From contig JAAYXE010000010.1 in NCBI GenBank assembly GCA_012516075.1, forward strand, positions 1-50,216: a DNA stretch of 50,216 bases. Direction: 5' to 3'. The notes beneath the pieces were generated by a model that was not told the DNA's origin, made no database searches, and was given only the letters and a program-made list of their open reading frames with translations. The DNA comes from Chloroflexota bacterium (GTDB taxonomy: Bacteria > Chloroflexota > Anaerolineae > Anaerolineales > UBA4823). Positions 40,616-48,337 of this stretch are shown in pieces (the stretch's first letter is position 1; every line of letters starts with the position of its first letter). The translations under genes were made by a program, and so were the position numbers.

Positions 40616-41914
40616 TTATGCAGTTTCCAGCCGGGCAGGGGCCGGCTCGGTCTCGGGGAAGTCGATAAAGAACGAGAAGATGAAGCTGATCACCATCAGC
40701 ACCATGGGGAACACGGTCAGCAAAAAGCGTGCGGCGTTATCGGGCTGCGGGCCGGGGTTGGCGCCGCTTTCAAAGCCGAACAGGATGAAGACCAGGGAGA
40801 AGGCCGCGCCGGTGAACAGCCCGTTGAGGCGGTTCATGAAGCCCAGGGCGTTCGAGATGATCCCCTCACGGCGCACGCCGTATTTGCGCGTGTCTTCATC
40901 CATGATCTTCGCCCCGATCAGGTCCATGGTGGTGATCACGCCGGCAAAGCCAAAGCCGACCAGGGCGCTGCCCGCGGCGGCGGTGGGCAGCGAGTTGGCG
41001 AAGAACAGGGGCACAAAGGCGGCCGCCAGCACGATCAGCGCCGCCCGCCAGACCGGGATGAGCGTGAAGCGCCGCACCAGCCGCGACCAGACGGCGACAC
41101 AGGCGATGGCGATCAGCAGCACCGAGGCGAACAGGATGGTCGCCTGGCTGTCGGGGATGGCCAGGGTGTATTTGACGAAGAAGGGCATGGAGGCCAGCAC
41201 GAGGGCCATAGCGGCGCTGTAGAAGGCGTTGGCAAAGCCGGCGATCCAGAACTTGCGGTTCTTCGCCAGGCTCTTCAGGCTGTCCCACAGCTGCGGTTTG
41301 ACCTGGATCTCGTCCATAGGCACCTCCCGGCTGGTCAGCGCCATGTAGAGGATGACGGCCCCGCCCAGCAGTCCGTACAGGATGGCGGTGAGCTGGTAGC
41401 CCAGCGCCGAGGTGACCACCGGGGTCAGGGCGATGGAGATGATCATCGCCACAAGCTGGAAGGCCTGGCGCAGCGCGTTGGTGGCCGCCCGGGCGGCGTC
41501 GGTGCGGAACAGCTCGGGGAACAGGGCACCGTAGTTGGCGTTGACCACCGAGTCGAGCGTGCCGGTGAAGATGTAGAAGAACATACAGTAGGCGAACAGG
41601 AAGCTGGCCGCGGCCGCTGTAGGCGGGCTGTAAAACATGATGAAGGATAAGACCAGCAGCGGGGTGCTGAGAACCAGCCACGGGCGCCGGCGGCCCCAGC
41701 GGGTGCGCGTGCGGTCGGACAGAAAGCCGTAGACCGGGTTGTCGATGGCGTCGATGAAGGTGTAGATGGAGAGGATCGAGGCAAACTGCAGCGTGGTCAA
41801 TCCCAGGGTGTCGACGTAGTAGATCGCCGCGTAGGTCTTCAGCATGTTGATGGGGATGGACGTGCCGAACATGCCAACGGCGTAATTAAAGGTCTTCCAT
41901 CGCGGTTCGCTCAT
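40616..41914 (-). CDS. GPH-family (MelB-like) sugar/cation symporter, 432 aa
   Basis: Major-facilitator-type transporter of the glycoside-pentoside-hexuronide:cation symporter family, with about 12 hydrophobic helices. The N-terminus WKTFNYAVGMFGTSIPINML and the first cytoplasmic loop GFLSDRTRTRWGRRRPWLV are the GPH signature, and IDAIDNPVYG holds the acidic residue in helix 2 that is used for cation binding in MelB. ATG 41914 has AGGAGG 8 nt upstream. First gene of the three-gene operon that ends with the PHP protein. It probably imports a glycoside together with H+ or Na+; the sugar is unknown. Confidence 0.92.
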   Translation of the reverse strand: MSEPRWKTFNYAVGMFGTSIPINMLKTYAAIYYVDTLGLTTLQFASILSIYTFIDAIDNPVYGFLSDRTRTRWGRRRPWLVLSTPLLVLSFIMFYSPPTAAAASFLFAYCMFFYIFTGTLDSVVNANYGALFPELFRTDAARAATNALRQAFQLVAMIISIALTPVVTSALGYQLTAILYGLLGGAVILYMALTSREVPMDEIQVKPQLWDSLKSLAKNRKFWIAGFANAFYSAAMALVLASMPFFVKYTLAIPDSQATILFASVLLIAIACVAVWSRLVRRFTLIPVWRAALIVLAAAFVPLFFANSLPTAAAGSALVGFGFAGVITTMDLIGAKIMDEDTRKYGVRREGIISNALGFMNRLNGLFTGAAFSLVFILFGFESGANPGPQPDNAARFLLTVFPMVLMVISFIFSFFIDFPETEPAPARLETA

Positions 41915-42246
41915 ACGGGGCCTCCTCTGGCTGGGGTTGGTAATGATTGAATTGTACTGCAAATGCAGGCCGGGGAAATCATGACCTTAACCATCTCCCT
42001 GGTACCCGTGAACGACCTTCAGGGTCTTTGAGGGCTTAGCAACGGAGAAGGGAAGCTGAATGCATGTCCTGTGCACCGGAACAGAAGTGATGGAGACCCT
42101 GAAGGTTTTCATCCTTTCCGGACCGGAAAGGAGGCCTCAGGATGCATGCAGGCTGTGCAGGACCAGCCGCGAGAAAGGCTGGCCGGGGCTCTCTATCCCT
42201 GTAAACTTAACTGGTTTTCAGTGTACAATATCATTTGGAAGGGGTT
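41915..42246. other. Intergenic region with hairpins, no gene
   Basis: It holds two opposed CCTTCAGGGTCTT words (42012-42026 and, inverted, 42093-42107) that could pair over about 65 nt, and a CCTTTCCGG/CCGGAAAGG hairpin (42112-42130). TACAAT at 42224-42229 may be the -10 of the diguanylate cyclase; on the minus strand a TACAAT lies near 41953 ahead of the transporter gene. No coding sequence is seen. Confidence 0.5.
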
Positions 42247-42867
42247 GTGACACTGTCGCTGGGATCGCTCCTCGGGCTTCTGGGCCTCTCATTCATACTA
42301 ACGCTGGGGTTAGGGATTTACACCTGGAATCGTAGAACGATGCCCGGTGCGCGTCCATTTGCCCTCTCCATGTTCGCTGCTGCGCTGTGGGCCACCGGCT
42401 ACGGCTTCGAGCTCGCCCTGCCGGACCTGCCCGGCAAGCTCTTCTGGGCCAACCTGCAGTACCTCAGCTACACCAGCATACCCGTCCTGTGGCTGCTGCT
42501 GTGCCTGCAGTTCAGCGGAAACGACCGCTGGAACCGCCCTCCCCGGCTGGCGCTGCTCCTCATCATCCCCGCCATCACCCTGCTGCTGATCTGGACCAAC
42601 GAATGGCACGGCCTGATGCGCCGCGATGTCCATCTGGACACCAGCGGGCCGGTCGCCGTGATCGGCAGGACGTACGGCCCCTGGGCTTATGTCCACATCG
42701 TTTACTCCTACGTGTTGTTCGTGATCTCCGCTCTGGTGCTGATCCGTGTGCAGGCGGCCGGCATGCCGGTCTTCCGCGGCCAGCCCATGATCCTGCTGGC
42801 CGGCCTGCTCGTTCCCCTGGTGGCCAACGTGCTGTTCGTCACCGGCCTGGGCCCGAACCGGCAGTAA
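42247..42867 (+). CDS. N-terminal part (7TM sensor) of a diguanylate cyclase split by an in-frame TAA
   Basis: 206 residues with six hydrophobic helices that match the N-terminal 7TM domain of histidine kinases and cyclases (HisK_7TM type): LFWANLQYLSYTSIPVLWL, NEWHGLMRRDV and TYGPWAYVHIVYSYVLF are its typical words. The frame stops at TAA 42865-42867, just before DFSPV, which is where the family normally has a D-(F/L)-(S/T)-P loop ahead of helix 7. The same frame stays open after the stop through helix 7, PAS and GGDEF (next entry). GTG 42247 is chosen because GGAAGG lies just upstream; a TTG 12 nt earlier is possible. It is therefore half of a broken gene, unless the stop is read through or is a sequence error. 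Confidence 0.8.
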   Translation: MTLSLGSLLGLLGLSFILTLGLGIYTWNRRTMPGARPFALSMFAAALWATGYGFELALPDLPGKLFWANLQYLSYTSIPVLWLLLCLQFSGNDRWNRPPRLALLLIIPAITLLLIWTNEWHGLMRRDVHLDTSGPVAVIGRTYGPWAYVHIVYSYVLFVISALVLIRVQAAGMPVFRGQPMILLAGLLVPLVANVLFVTGLGPNRQ

Positions 42868-42879
42868 GACTTCTCCCCG

Positions 42880-43818
42880 GTGATGATGGGGATATCGGGC
42901 ATGCTGATTGCCTGGGGCCTGTTTCACTACCAGATGTTCGACCTGCTGCCCTACGCCCGCGACGCCATGCTGATGAGCATCCGTGAGGGGGTGATCCTGG
43001 TGGACGCCAGCGGGCGCGTCGCGGTGGTCAACCAGATGGCGCAGCAGCTCCTGCAGAAGCCTGCGGACCAGTTGAAAGGCCGGCCGGCCTGCGAGGTGTT
43101 CAAAGACTGGCCGCAGCTCCTGCGCCTGCTCAGCGAACCCGAGACGACGCGCGTGGATCTCACCCTCAGCAGCATCGACCAGCAGCGTTACTTCGACCTG
43201 ACCCTCTCGCCCCTGATCGATCCGTACGGCCGGCTGGTCGGCGAGCTGGTGCTGCTGCACGACATCACGCGGCGCATACAGGTGGAAGACGAGCTGCGGG
43301 CGCTTTCAGTTACCGATCCCCTCACCGGGCTGTACAACCGGCGTAAATTTTTCGACCAGCTTGAGATTGAGATCGAGCGCGCCCACCGGCACAACCTGCC
43401 GCTCTCGGTGCTGATGATCGACGTCGACGGGCTCAAAGAGATCAACGACACGCTCGGGCACGTGGTGGGCGACGAAGTCCTGCGCCAGATGGGGCGCATA
43501 TTGTCCCAGTCGCGCCGGCCCGACGTGCCGGCCCGCGACGGCGGAGACGAGTTCGTGCTGCTGCTGCCCTCCACCGGCCTCGAAGGCGCCCAGCATACAG
43601 CCCGCCGCCTGCTCAAAGAGGCCGCCCGTGCGCCCCTGCCGCACGGGGCGCAGCTGCTCATCAGCATCGGCATCGCCGACCTGCGCTCCGGAGACAACCG
43701 GGACGGAAATGACATGCTCGAACGGGCAGACCAGGCGATGTACCGGGCCAAAGCCTCCCGGGCCGGCCTGGCGATCGCCGCAGAGGACAGCGAGACCCTG
43801 CCAGACAAAGGCGGCTGA
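42880..43818 (+). CDS. C-terminal part (TM7-PAS-GGDEF) of the split diguanylate cyclase
   Basis: 312 residues counted from ATG 42880, in the same frame as the preceding fragment. It opens with the missing seventh helix (MMGISGMLIAWGLF, then FDLLPYARDAM), then a PAS domain (about 28-130: IREGVILVDASGRVAVVNQM) and a GGDEF domain (about 140-300) with the intact motif GGDEF (221-225) and an inhibitory-site RxxD (Arg212-Asp215) at the proper 5-residue spacing. It would make cyclic di-GMP. No Shine-Dalgarno precedes 42880, which supports the view that this is not a separate gene by origin. If translated alone it would be a one-helix membrane protein without its sensor. Confidence 0.82.
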   Translation: MMMGISGMLIAWGLFHYQMFDLLPYARDAMLMSIREGVILVDASGRVAVVNQMAQQLLQKPADQLKGRPACEVFKDWPQLLRLLSEPETTRVDLTLSSIDQQRYFDLTLSPLIDPYGRLVGELVLLHDITRRIQVEDELRALSVTDPLTGLYNRRKFFDQLEIEIERAHRHNLPLSVLMIDVDGLKEINDTLGHVVGDEVLRQMGRILSQSRRPDVPARDGGDEFVLLLPSTGLEGAQHTARRLLKEAARAPLPHGAQLLISIGIADLRSGDNRDGNDMLERADQAMYRAKASRAGLAIAAEDSETLPDKGG

Positions 43819-43824
43819 CCCCTG

Positions 43825-43843
43825 TGATACAATTCGCGGCGTG
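43825..43843 (+). promoter_or_regulatory. Extended -10 adjacent to a GTG start, probable leaderless mRNA
   Basis: TGATACAAT (43825-43833) is an extended -10. It ends 7 nt before GTG 43841, so transcription should start at the start codon. It lies between the cyclase stop (43818) and the lipoprotein gene. Confidence 0.55.
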
Positions 43844-46150
43844 ACAGCCCGCCGCATCGTCCCCCTGCTTTTCTTGCGCAGCTTCATCCTGCCGGCCTGC
43901 CGGGCCGTCCCCGGGCCAGACCAGCCCGGCCCCTGGGGCCCCGCCCACGTGCGCCTGCTGGACCCCGTCGACAGCGATTCGCCCTCCCGCGATATCCTGG
44001 CCGTGTATTCCCGCCCTGCGGCCTCCGGCTGGCGCATCCGCCTGGATTTCCTCGACAGCCTCCCCACCCTGGACAGCGACCTCTACCTGCTGCTGGACAC
44101 CCTGCCCGGCGGCTCGCCCCGGCTGCCCATCCAGGCCCAGGCGCAGATCGATGGTGACCTGCTGGTGTGCATCCTGGCGGCAGGGGAGATCCGCGTGCTG
44201 GCGGCGGACGGCGGGGAGGTGCACCCCTTTCCCCTGCAGGTGCTGCGCGACCCCAATCTGGACAGCGTGGAGATCTCTCTTGGAGCGAGCGGCGGGCTGC
44301 TGCCCGCGCAGGGGTTCCACTTTCAGATCTTCGTAACGGCCCCGGGATCGCCTCAGGTGGTGGAAGAGACCGCCCCGGTGCACAGCCTGGGCGCCCCCGT
44401 GCGGCGCCTGCCGGTGCTGCTCGCCTTCTGGAACAGCCTGCCAGCCTACACCCCGGCCCAGGCCCTGCGCCGCTGGGACGGCGCGCACACCGGTCCGCTG
44501 GGGGGCCGGCACGGGCTGGGGAACCTGCTGCGCGCCGCGCGCGCCAGCCGTACCCCCCTGGTGCTGCTCGACCTGAACAACCCCGCCTCCCTGGCCGCCC
44601 TGGACCTGCTGGACGGCGCAGGACTGGTGCGCGACAGCGCTCGCGCCCACCTGCTCGTGCTGCCCGAAACCCTGGCTGGCTGGACGGGGATGACAGCTTC
44701 CCTGACGCAGTCCGTGCTACAGCGCAGCGCGGCAGCCAGCCGGCGGGCGGCGCAGGAATTCGGCCTGTCCGCCGGAGCCTTCCTGTACGCCCCCACGGGG
44801 GAACTGCCCGCTAACACAGCGCATCCGGTGATCTTTTACCCGCAGCCGGCCGACTCCGGCCTGCCGCAGCTGGTGACCGTCCAGCGCCGGGCCGGGAGCC
44901 TGCTGGTCCCCATCCCTACCCCGGCGGACGCCGTACAGCAGGCCGGCCCGGGCGGCCCGGCGCTGGAAGTGCGCCGCATCCTGAGCGCTGCGGCGCTGCA
45001 GGTCAATTCGGCGCCGGCAGGCACGCAGGTCCTGGTGCTCGGCGGGGACCTGCCGGCCAGCCACTGGGGCATCCCGTCGCACGCCGCCCCCACCCTGCAC
45101 TACCTGGCCTCCCGGCCGTGGCTGCAGGTCCTGGGCCCGGACGACCTGCTGGGGAGCCTGCGCCCGGGGGACGAACAGCGGCCCCGGGCGGTCGACGCCG
45201 CACCGGCCGGCTTCTCCGACCCCGCCCTGCTGGGGCGCCTGGAGTCCGCTCCCGACCACCCCCTGACACAGGCGGCCTGGCAGGCGTACCTGCAGCTGCT
45301 TTCGCCGGTCTACCCTGCCCCGGCGGAGCTGGACGCGCTGCGCCGCGCCTACCTGCCCCAGGTCCACGCCCTGCTCTCGGCGGCGGAATGGGCGGCACAG
45401 CCCTTCGCCGCGGCCGGCTGCCAGGACGACCCCGACCGGGACGGCCAGGCGGAGTGCGTGCTGGCTAACGATGAAATCTATGCGCAGTTCGAGAACGATG
45501 ATGGCAGCCTGTTCCTGCTCTTCGCCCGCATCGACGGACAGGTGCACCAGATCGCGGGCCCTTCCTCCCTGCTGAGCGCCGGCCTGAGCGATGCTTCCTC
45601 CTGGGACCCGGGCGCAGGACTGCGCGCCGACCCGGCGGTGATCCCCGGCGCCTTCGCCGAACAGCCAGACCTGCCCTACAGTCCCTCCCTGCAGGGTGAA
45701 ACGCTGGTCTTCAGCAGCCCGAACGGCGGCGCCCGGAAGACCTACCGCCTGATCCCCGGCGGGATCGCGTTCGCCTACCAGGGACCGGCGCCGGCCGGCT
45801 TCGAGATCCCCCTGCTGCTCGATCCCTGGCTGCGCTTTTCACCTGGCTGGGCGGGGGGTTACGCCCTGCGCCAGACCGCATCCGGGCTGCGGTGGGAGGC
45901 GGCATCCGGCGTCAGCGTGCAGGTGCGGGCAGAAGGCGAGGGGACGGCAGCACCGGAATGGCACACGTTCAGAGATGCGCTCGAATTCCTGCCGCAGGCC
46001 GAAAACCCCGACCGCAACTACCCGCCCGGGCACTACGTGGAGTTCCCCCTGGCCGTCATCCGGGTCAGCGGCATGGATATAACGGTCGAGATTCAGGCTC
46101 TGGCTGTAGAGGAGTTCGGGGGAAGAGGGCAGGCCACGGACGAGCGCTGA
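43841..46150 (+). CDS. Large predicted lipoprotein of unknown function, 769 aa
   Basis: I do not recognise a named family. The N-terminus is a short hydrophobic signal that ends in a lipobox-like LPAC (Cys20), so the protein is probably exported and lipid-anchored. Residues about 35-170 look like a beta-sandwich (SGWRIRLDFLDSLPTLDSDLY and following strands). The middle (about 185-300) has HGLGNLLRAARASRTPLVLLD, an alpha/beta pattern reminiscent of polysaccharide-deacetylase- or GH57-like barrels, without clear catalytic residues. Around 527-540 a CQDDPDRDGQAECVL segment is an EF-hand/dockerin-like calcium loop. The rest (to 769) is beta-rich with several Trp/Tyr, like glycan-binding domains. 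GTG 43841 is the best start, as the frame upstream lies inside the cyclase gene. A role in extracellular polysaccharide handling is a guess. Confidence 0.75.
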   Translation: MTARRIVPLLFLRSFILPACRAVPGPDQPGPWGPAHVRLLDPVDSDSPSRDILAVYSRPAASGWRIRLDFLDSLPTLDSDLYLLLDTLPGGSPRLPIQAQAQIDGDLLVCILAAGEIRVLAADGGEVHPFPLQVLRDPNLDSVEISLGASGGLLPAQGFHFQIFVTAPGSPQVVEETAPVHSLGAPVRRLPVLLAFWNSLPAYTPAQALRRWDGAHTGPLGGRHGLGNLLRAARASRTPLVLLDLNNPASLAALDLLDGAGLVRDSARAHLLVLPETLAGWTGMTASLTQSVLQRSAAASRRAAQEFGLSAGAFLYAPTGELPANTAHPVIFYPQPADSGLPQLVTVQRRAGSLLVPIPTPADAVQQAGPGGPALEVRRILSAAALQVNSAPAGTQVLVLGGDLPASHWGIPSHAAPTLHYLASRPWLQVLGPDDLLGSLRPGDEQRPRAVDAAPAGFSDPALLGRLESAPDHPLTQAAWQAYLQLLSPVYPAPAELDALRRAYLPQVHALLSAAEWAAQPFAAAGCQDDPDRDGQAECVLANDEIYAQFENDDGSLFLLFARIDGQVHQIAGPSSLLSAGLSDASSWDPGAGLRADPAVIPGAFAEQPDLPYSPSLQGETLVFSSPNGGARKTYRLIPGGIAFAYQGPAPAGFEIPLLLDPWLRFSPGWAGGYALRQTASGLRWEAASGVSVQVRAEGEGTAAPEWHTFRDALEFLPQAENPDRNYPPGHYVEFPLAVIRVSGMDITVEIQALAVEEFGGRGQATDER

Positions 46151-46363
46151 CGGACGCGGACAGCAGACCACCGGATAACCTTCAAGGTCTTCGTCGATAC
46201 CATCCTGGATGGAACCGTTCCGGTGAAAGGGACTGAAGACGGAATAGAACCGGTTAAAACCTTGATGGTTTTAATCATCCGGGCGCTCCGTGCCCACAAA
46301 TTGAGATGCGCAGCATCACACACCTTCCGAGATCGATTCTGCGCCTGCGAGCGCGGGAGAGTG
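46151..46363. other. Intergenic region with repeat words and a perfect hairpin
   Basis: An AACCTTCAAGGTCTTCGTCG word (about 46177-46196, family seen at 21361, 26938 and 42012) and a perfect hairpin TTAAAACC/GGTTTTAA (46254-46275) follow the lipoprotein stop. The hairpin may end that transcript although no long T run follows. No gene seen. Confidence 0.5.
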
Positions 46364-46372
46364 TGCTATAGT
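46364..46372 (+). promoter_or_regulatory. Extended -10 promoter of the ECF sigma gene
   Basis: TGCTATAGT has the extended -10 form, with a predicted start near 46379, 45 nt before the sigma start codon. No strong -35. Confidence 0.5.
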
Positions 46373-46406
46373 TAACCCCACACACTACTCAACCAGGGGG
46401 GGATAT

Positions 46407-46442
46407 ATGGAACCACAACCCACATGGCGGCAGAAACGCTGA
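46407..46442 (+). CDS. Possible 11-codon upstream ORF overlapping the sigma start
   Basis: ATG 46407 has an AGGGGGG ribosome site 4 nt upstream and encodes MEPQPTWRQKR. Its stop (46440-46442) lies 16 nt inside the ECF sigma gene, in another frame. The annotated sigma ATG at 46424 has no ribosome site of its own, so translation may depend on this leader. It could also be chance. Confidence 0.35.
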   Translation: MEPQPTWRQKR

Positions 46443-47683
46443 ATGACCGGGTGCGCGAGCGCCTGGACGAGATATACCGCACTGAATCGCGGCGCATATT
46501 CGCCACCCTGGTGCGGCTGCTGGGCGATTTCGACCTGGCCGAAGACGCGCTGCACGAGGCCTTCCGCGCCGCGCTGGAGCAGTGGCCGCGCCGCGGCGTC
46601 CCCGAGAACCCGCGCGCCTGGCTGGTCTCCGCCGGGCGCTTCAAAGCCATCGACCACCTGCGCAGGCGCGCCCGCTTCGACGCCTCCCTGGATGCCCTGG
46701 CCGGGCAGCTCGAGCAGGCCGGCCCCGTCCCCGGCCAGGACGATGAGGAGATCGAGGACGACCGCCTGCGGCTGATCTTCACCTGCTGCCACCCCGCGCT
46801 GCCGCCGCAATCCCGGGTGGCGCTCACCCTGCGCGAGGTGTGCGGGCTCACCACGGAGGCCATCGCCCACGCCTTCCTGATTTCCCCCACAACGCTGGCC
46901 CAGCGCATCGTGCGCGCCAAAGCCCGCATCCGCGCACAGCGCATCCCCTACCAGGTGCCCGGGCAGGAAGAGCTTCCCGAACGGCTGCAGGCCGTGCTGC
47001 AGGTGATCTACCTGGTCTACAACGAGGGCTACTACGCCTCCTCGGGCGAGACGCTCACCCGGCCGGACCTCTCGGGGGAGGCCATCCGCCTGGGGAGGCT
47101 GCTGGCCGGCCTGCTGCCGGAAGGCGAGGCGCGCGGTCTGCTGGCCCTGATGCTGCTGCACGAGGCGCGCCGCCAGACCCGGGTCTCGGCGGAAGGCGAA
47201 CTGGTGCTGCTGGAGGACCAGGACCGCGCGCTGTGGAACCGGGCGCAGATCGCAGAGGGGGTGGCGCTGGTTCAGCGGGCGCTGGCGGCGGACAGCTGCG
47301 GCCCGTACACCCTGCAGGCGGCAATCGCCGCTGTTCACGCCGCAGCGCCGGACTTCGCCGCCACCGACTGGAGTCAGATCGTCAGCCTGTACGACCTGCT
47401 CCTGCAGGCCGCGCCCTCCCCGGTGATCGAGCTCAACCGCGCCGCAGCCGTGGCCATGCGCGACGGGCCGCTCGCCGGGCTGGCCCTCGTGGAAGCGATC
47501 CTGGTGCGCGGCGAGCTGACCGGTTACCCCCTGGCCCACGCCGCCCGGGCCGACCTGCGCCGGCGGCTGGGCCGCCACGCCGAAGCCCGCGCGGCGTACC
47601 GCCAGGCCCTGGCGCTGACGCAGCAGGAGCCTGAACGGCGCTTCCTCGAACGCCGTCTGGCAAGCCTGCCGGAAGAAAGTTGA
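46424..47683 (+). CDS. ECF RNA polymerase sigma factor, ECF42-like with C-terminal TPR-like extension, 419 aa
   Basis: Extracytoplasmic-function sigma factor. Sigma region 2 (about 20-85) reads RRIFATLVRLLGDFDLAEDALHEAF and PRAWLVSAGRFKAIDHLRRR; region 4 (about 120-180) reads LPPQSRVALTLREVCGLTTE and ISPTTLAQRIVRAKARI. The long C-terminal domain (about 185-419; VYNEGYYASSGE; LLALMLLHEARRQTR; SPVIELNRAAAVAM; GRHAEARAAYRQALAL) is the DUF6596/TPR-like extension that defines ECF42. These factors have no anti-sigma; the C-terminal domain and a DGPF-domain partner are thought to control them, and such a partner lies 146 nt downstream. ATG 46424 is the only ATG in frame close to the conserved start; GTG 46451 (8 nt after the upstream ORF's stop) is an alternative. 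Confidence 0.92.
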   Translation: MAAETLNDRVRERLDEIYRTESRRIFATLVRLLGDFDLAEDALHEAFRAALEQWPRRGVPENPRAWLVSAGRFKAIDHLRRRARFDASLDALAGQLEQAGPVPGQDDEEIEDDRLRLIFTCCHPALPPQSRVALTLREVCGLTTEAIAHAFLISPTTLAQRIVRAKARIRAQRIPYQVPGQEELPERLQAVLQVIYLVYNEGYYASSGETLTRPDLSGEAIRLGRLLAGLLPEGEARGLLALMLLHEARRQTRVSAEGELVLLEDQDRALWNRAQIAEGVALVQRALAADSCGPYTLQAAIAAVHAAAPDFAATDWSQIVSLYDLLLQAAPSPVIELNRAAAVAMRDGPLAGLALVEAILVRGELTGYPLAHAARADLRRRLGRHAEARAAYRQALALTQQEPERRFLERRLASLPEES

Positions 47684-47829
47684 TGGCGGAAATTGTCGAT
47701 TCCAGCCACTCTCAAACGACTATTGAGTGAAAGCAGGGGCAGACAGGCCTGAGCCTGGCCCCCGGAAAGTATGACCCTTTTCCCGGGTCATGATGCCGGT
47801 AATTCTGAAACTGGACCAGGAGGTATGAG

Positions 47830-48195
47830 ATGCTTTTCATGGTGTACGATCCCAACTTTGACCCGAACGCGAACGTCGAACCCCCCAGCCCCGAGATGAT
47901 GGAGGAGATGGGCCGGTTTATCCAGGAAGCGACACAGTCCGGTGTGGTGGTCACCACCGGGGCCCTGACCCCGCAGAGCACGCGCCTGCGCATGTCGAAC
48001 GGTAATTTCACCGTCACCGACGGGCCGTTTGTGGAGCTGAAGGAGCTGATGGCCGGCTTCGCGGTGATCGATGTGGGCTCGCTGGAGGAGGCGATCGAAT
48101 GGTCGAAGCGCTTCCGCAGGATCATCGGGGACGGCGAGTCGGAGATTGTGCAGGTGTTTACACCGGGTGATATGGATTTCGATCACACGGCGTGA
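47830..48195 (+). CDS. DGPF-domain (YCII-related) protein, partner of the ECF42 sigma factor, 121 aa
   Basis: Small dimeric ferredoxin-like-fold protein. It opens MLFMVYDPN, has the segment TGALTPQSTRLRMSNGNFTVTDGPFVELKELMAGFAVIDV with the name-giving DGPF motif, and a C-terminal EEAIEWSKRF helix. AGGAGGT lies 5 nt before ATG 47830. Genes of this family accompany ECF42 sigma factors in many phyla, often as their targets and probable regulators. The 146-nt gap from the sigma gene leaves room for a separate promoter, which might be recognised by that sigma factor itself; I cannot assign its boxes. Confidence 0.92.
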   Translation: MLFMVYDPNFDPNANVEPPSPEMMEEMGRFIQEATQSGVVVTTGALTPQSTRLRMSNGNFTVTDGPFVELKELMAGFAVIDVGSLEEAIEWSKRFRRIIGDGESEIVQVFTPGDMDFDHTA

Positions 48196-48251
48196 GCCCA
48201 CAGGCGATGCTCATCTGCGCTCCATCCCCGGGGTGCAGGGCGCAGATGAAA

Positions 48252-48286
48252 CAGAAAGCGCGGAGGGCGTCCTCCGCGCTTTCTGC
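48252..48286. terminator. Bidirectional terminator between the DGPF and SpoIIE genes
   Basis: Perfect 15-bp stem CAGAAAGCGCGGAGG/CCTCCGCGCTTTCTG with a 4-nt loop. The convergent genes end at 48195 (plus) and 48338 (minus). Confidence 0.75.
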
Positions 48287-48337
48287 GTGTGTTAGCAGTG
48301 TTTTACTTTTCCGTACGCATCCCCTTTATTGCAGGGA

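Noticed and set aside
42865..42867. TAA as recoding (selenocysteine or pyrrolysine) codon
   Set aside because: Selenocysteine uses TGA and pyrrolysine TAG; no recoding structure is evident. A nonsense change or sequence error is simpler.
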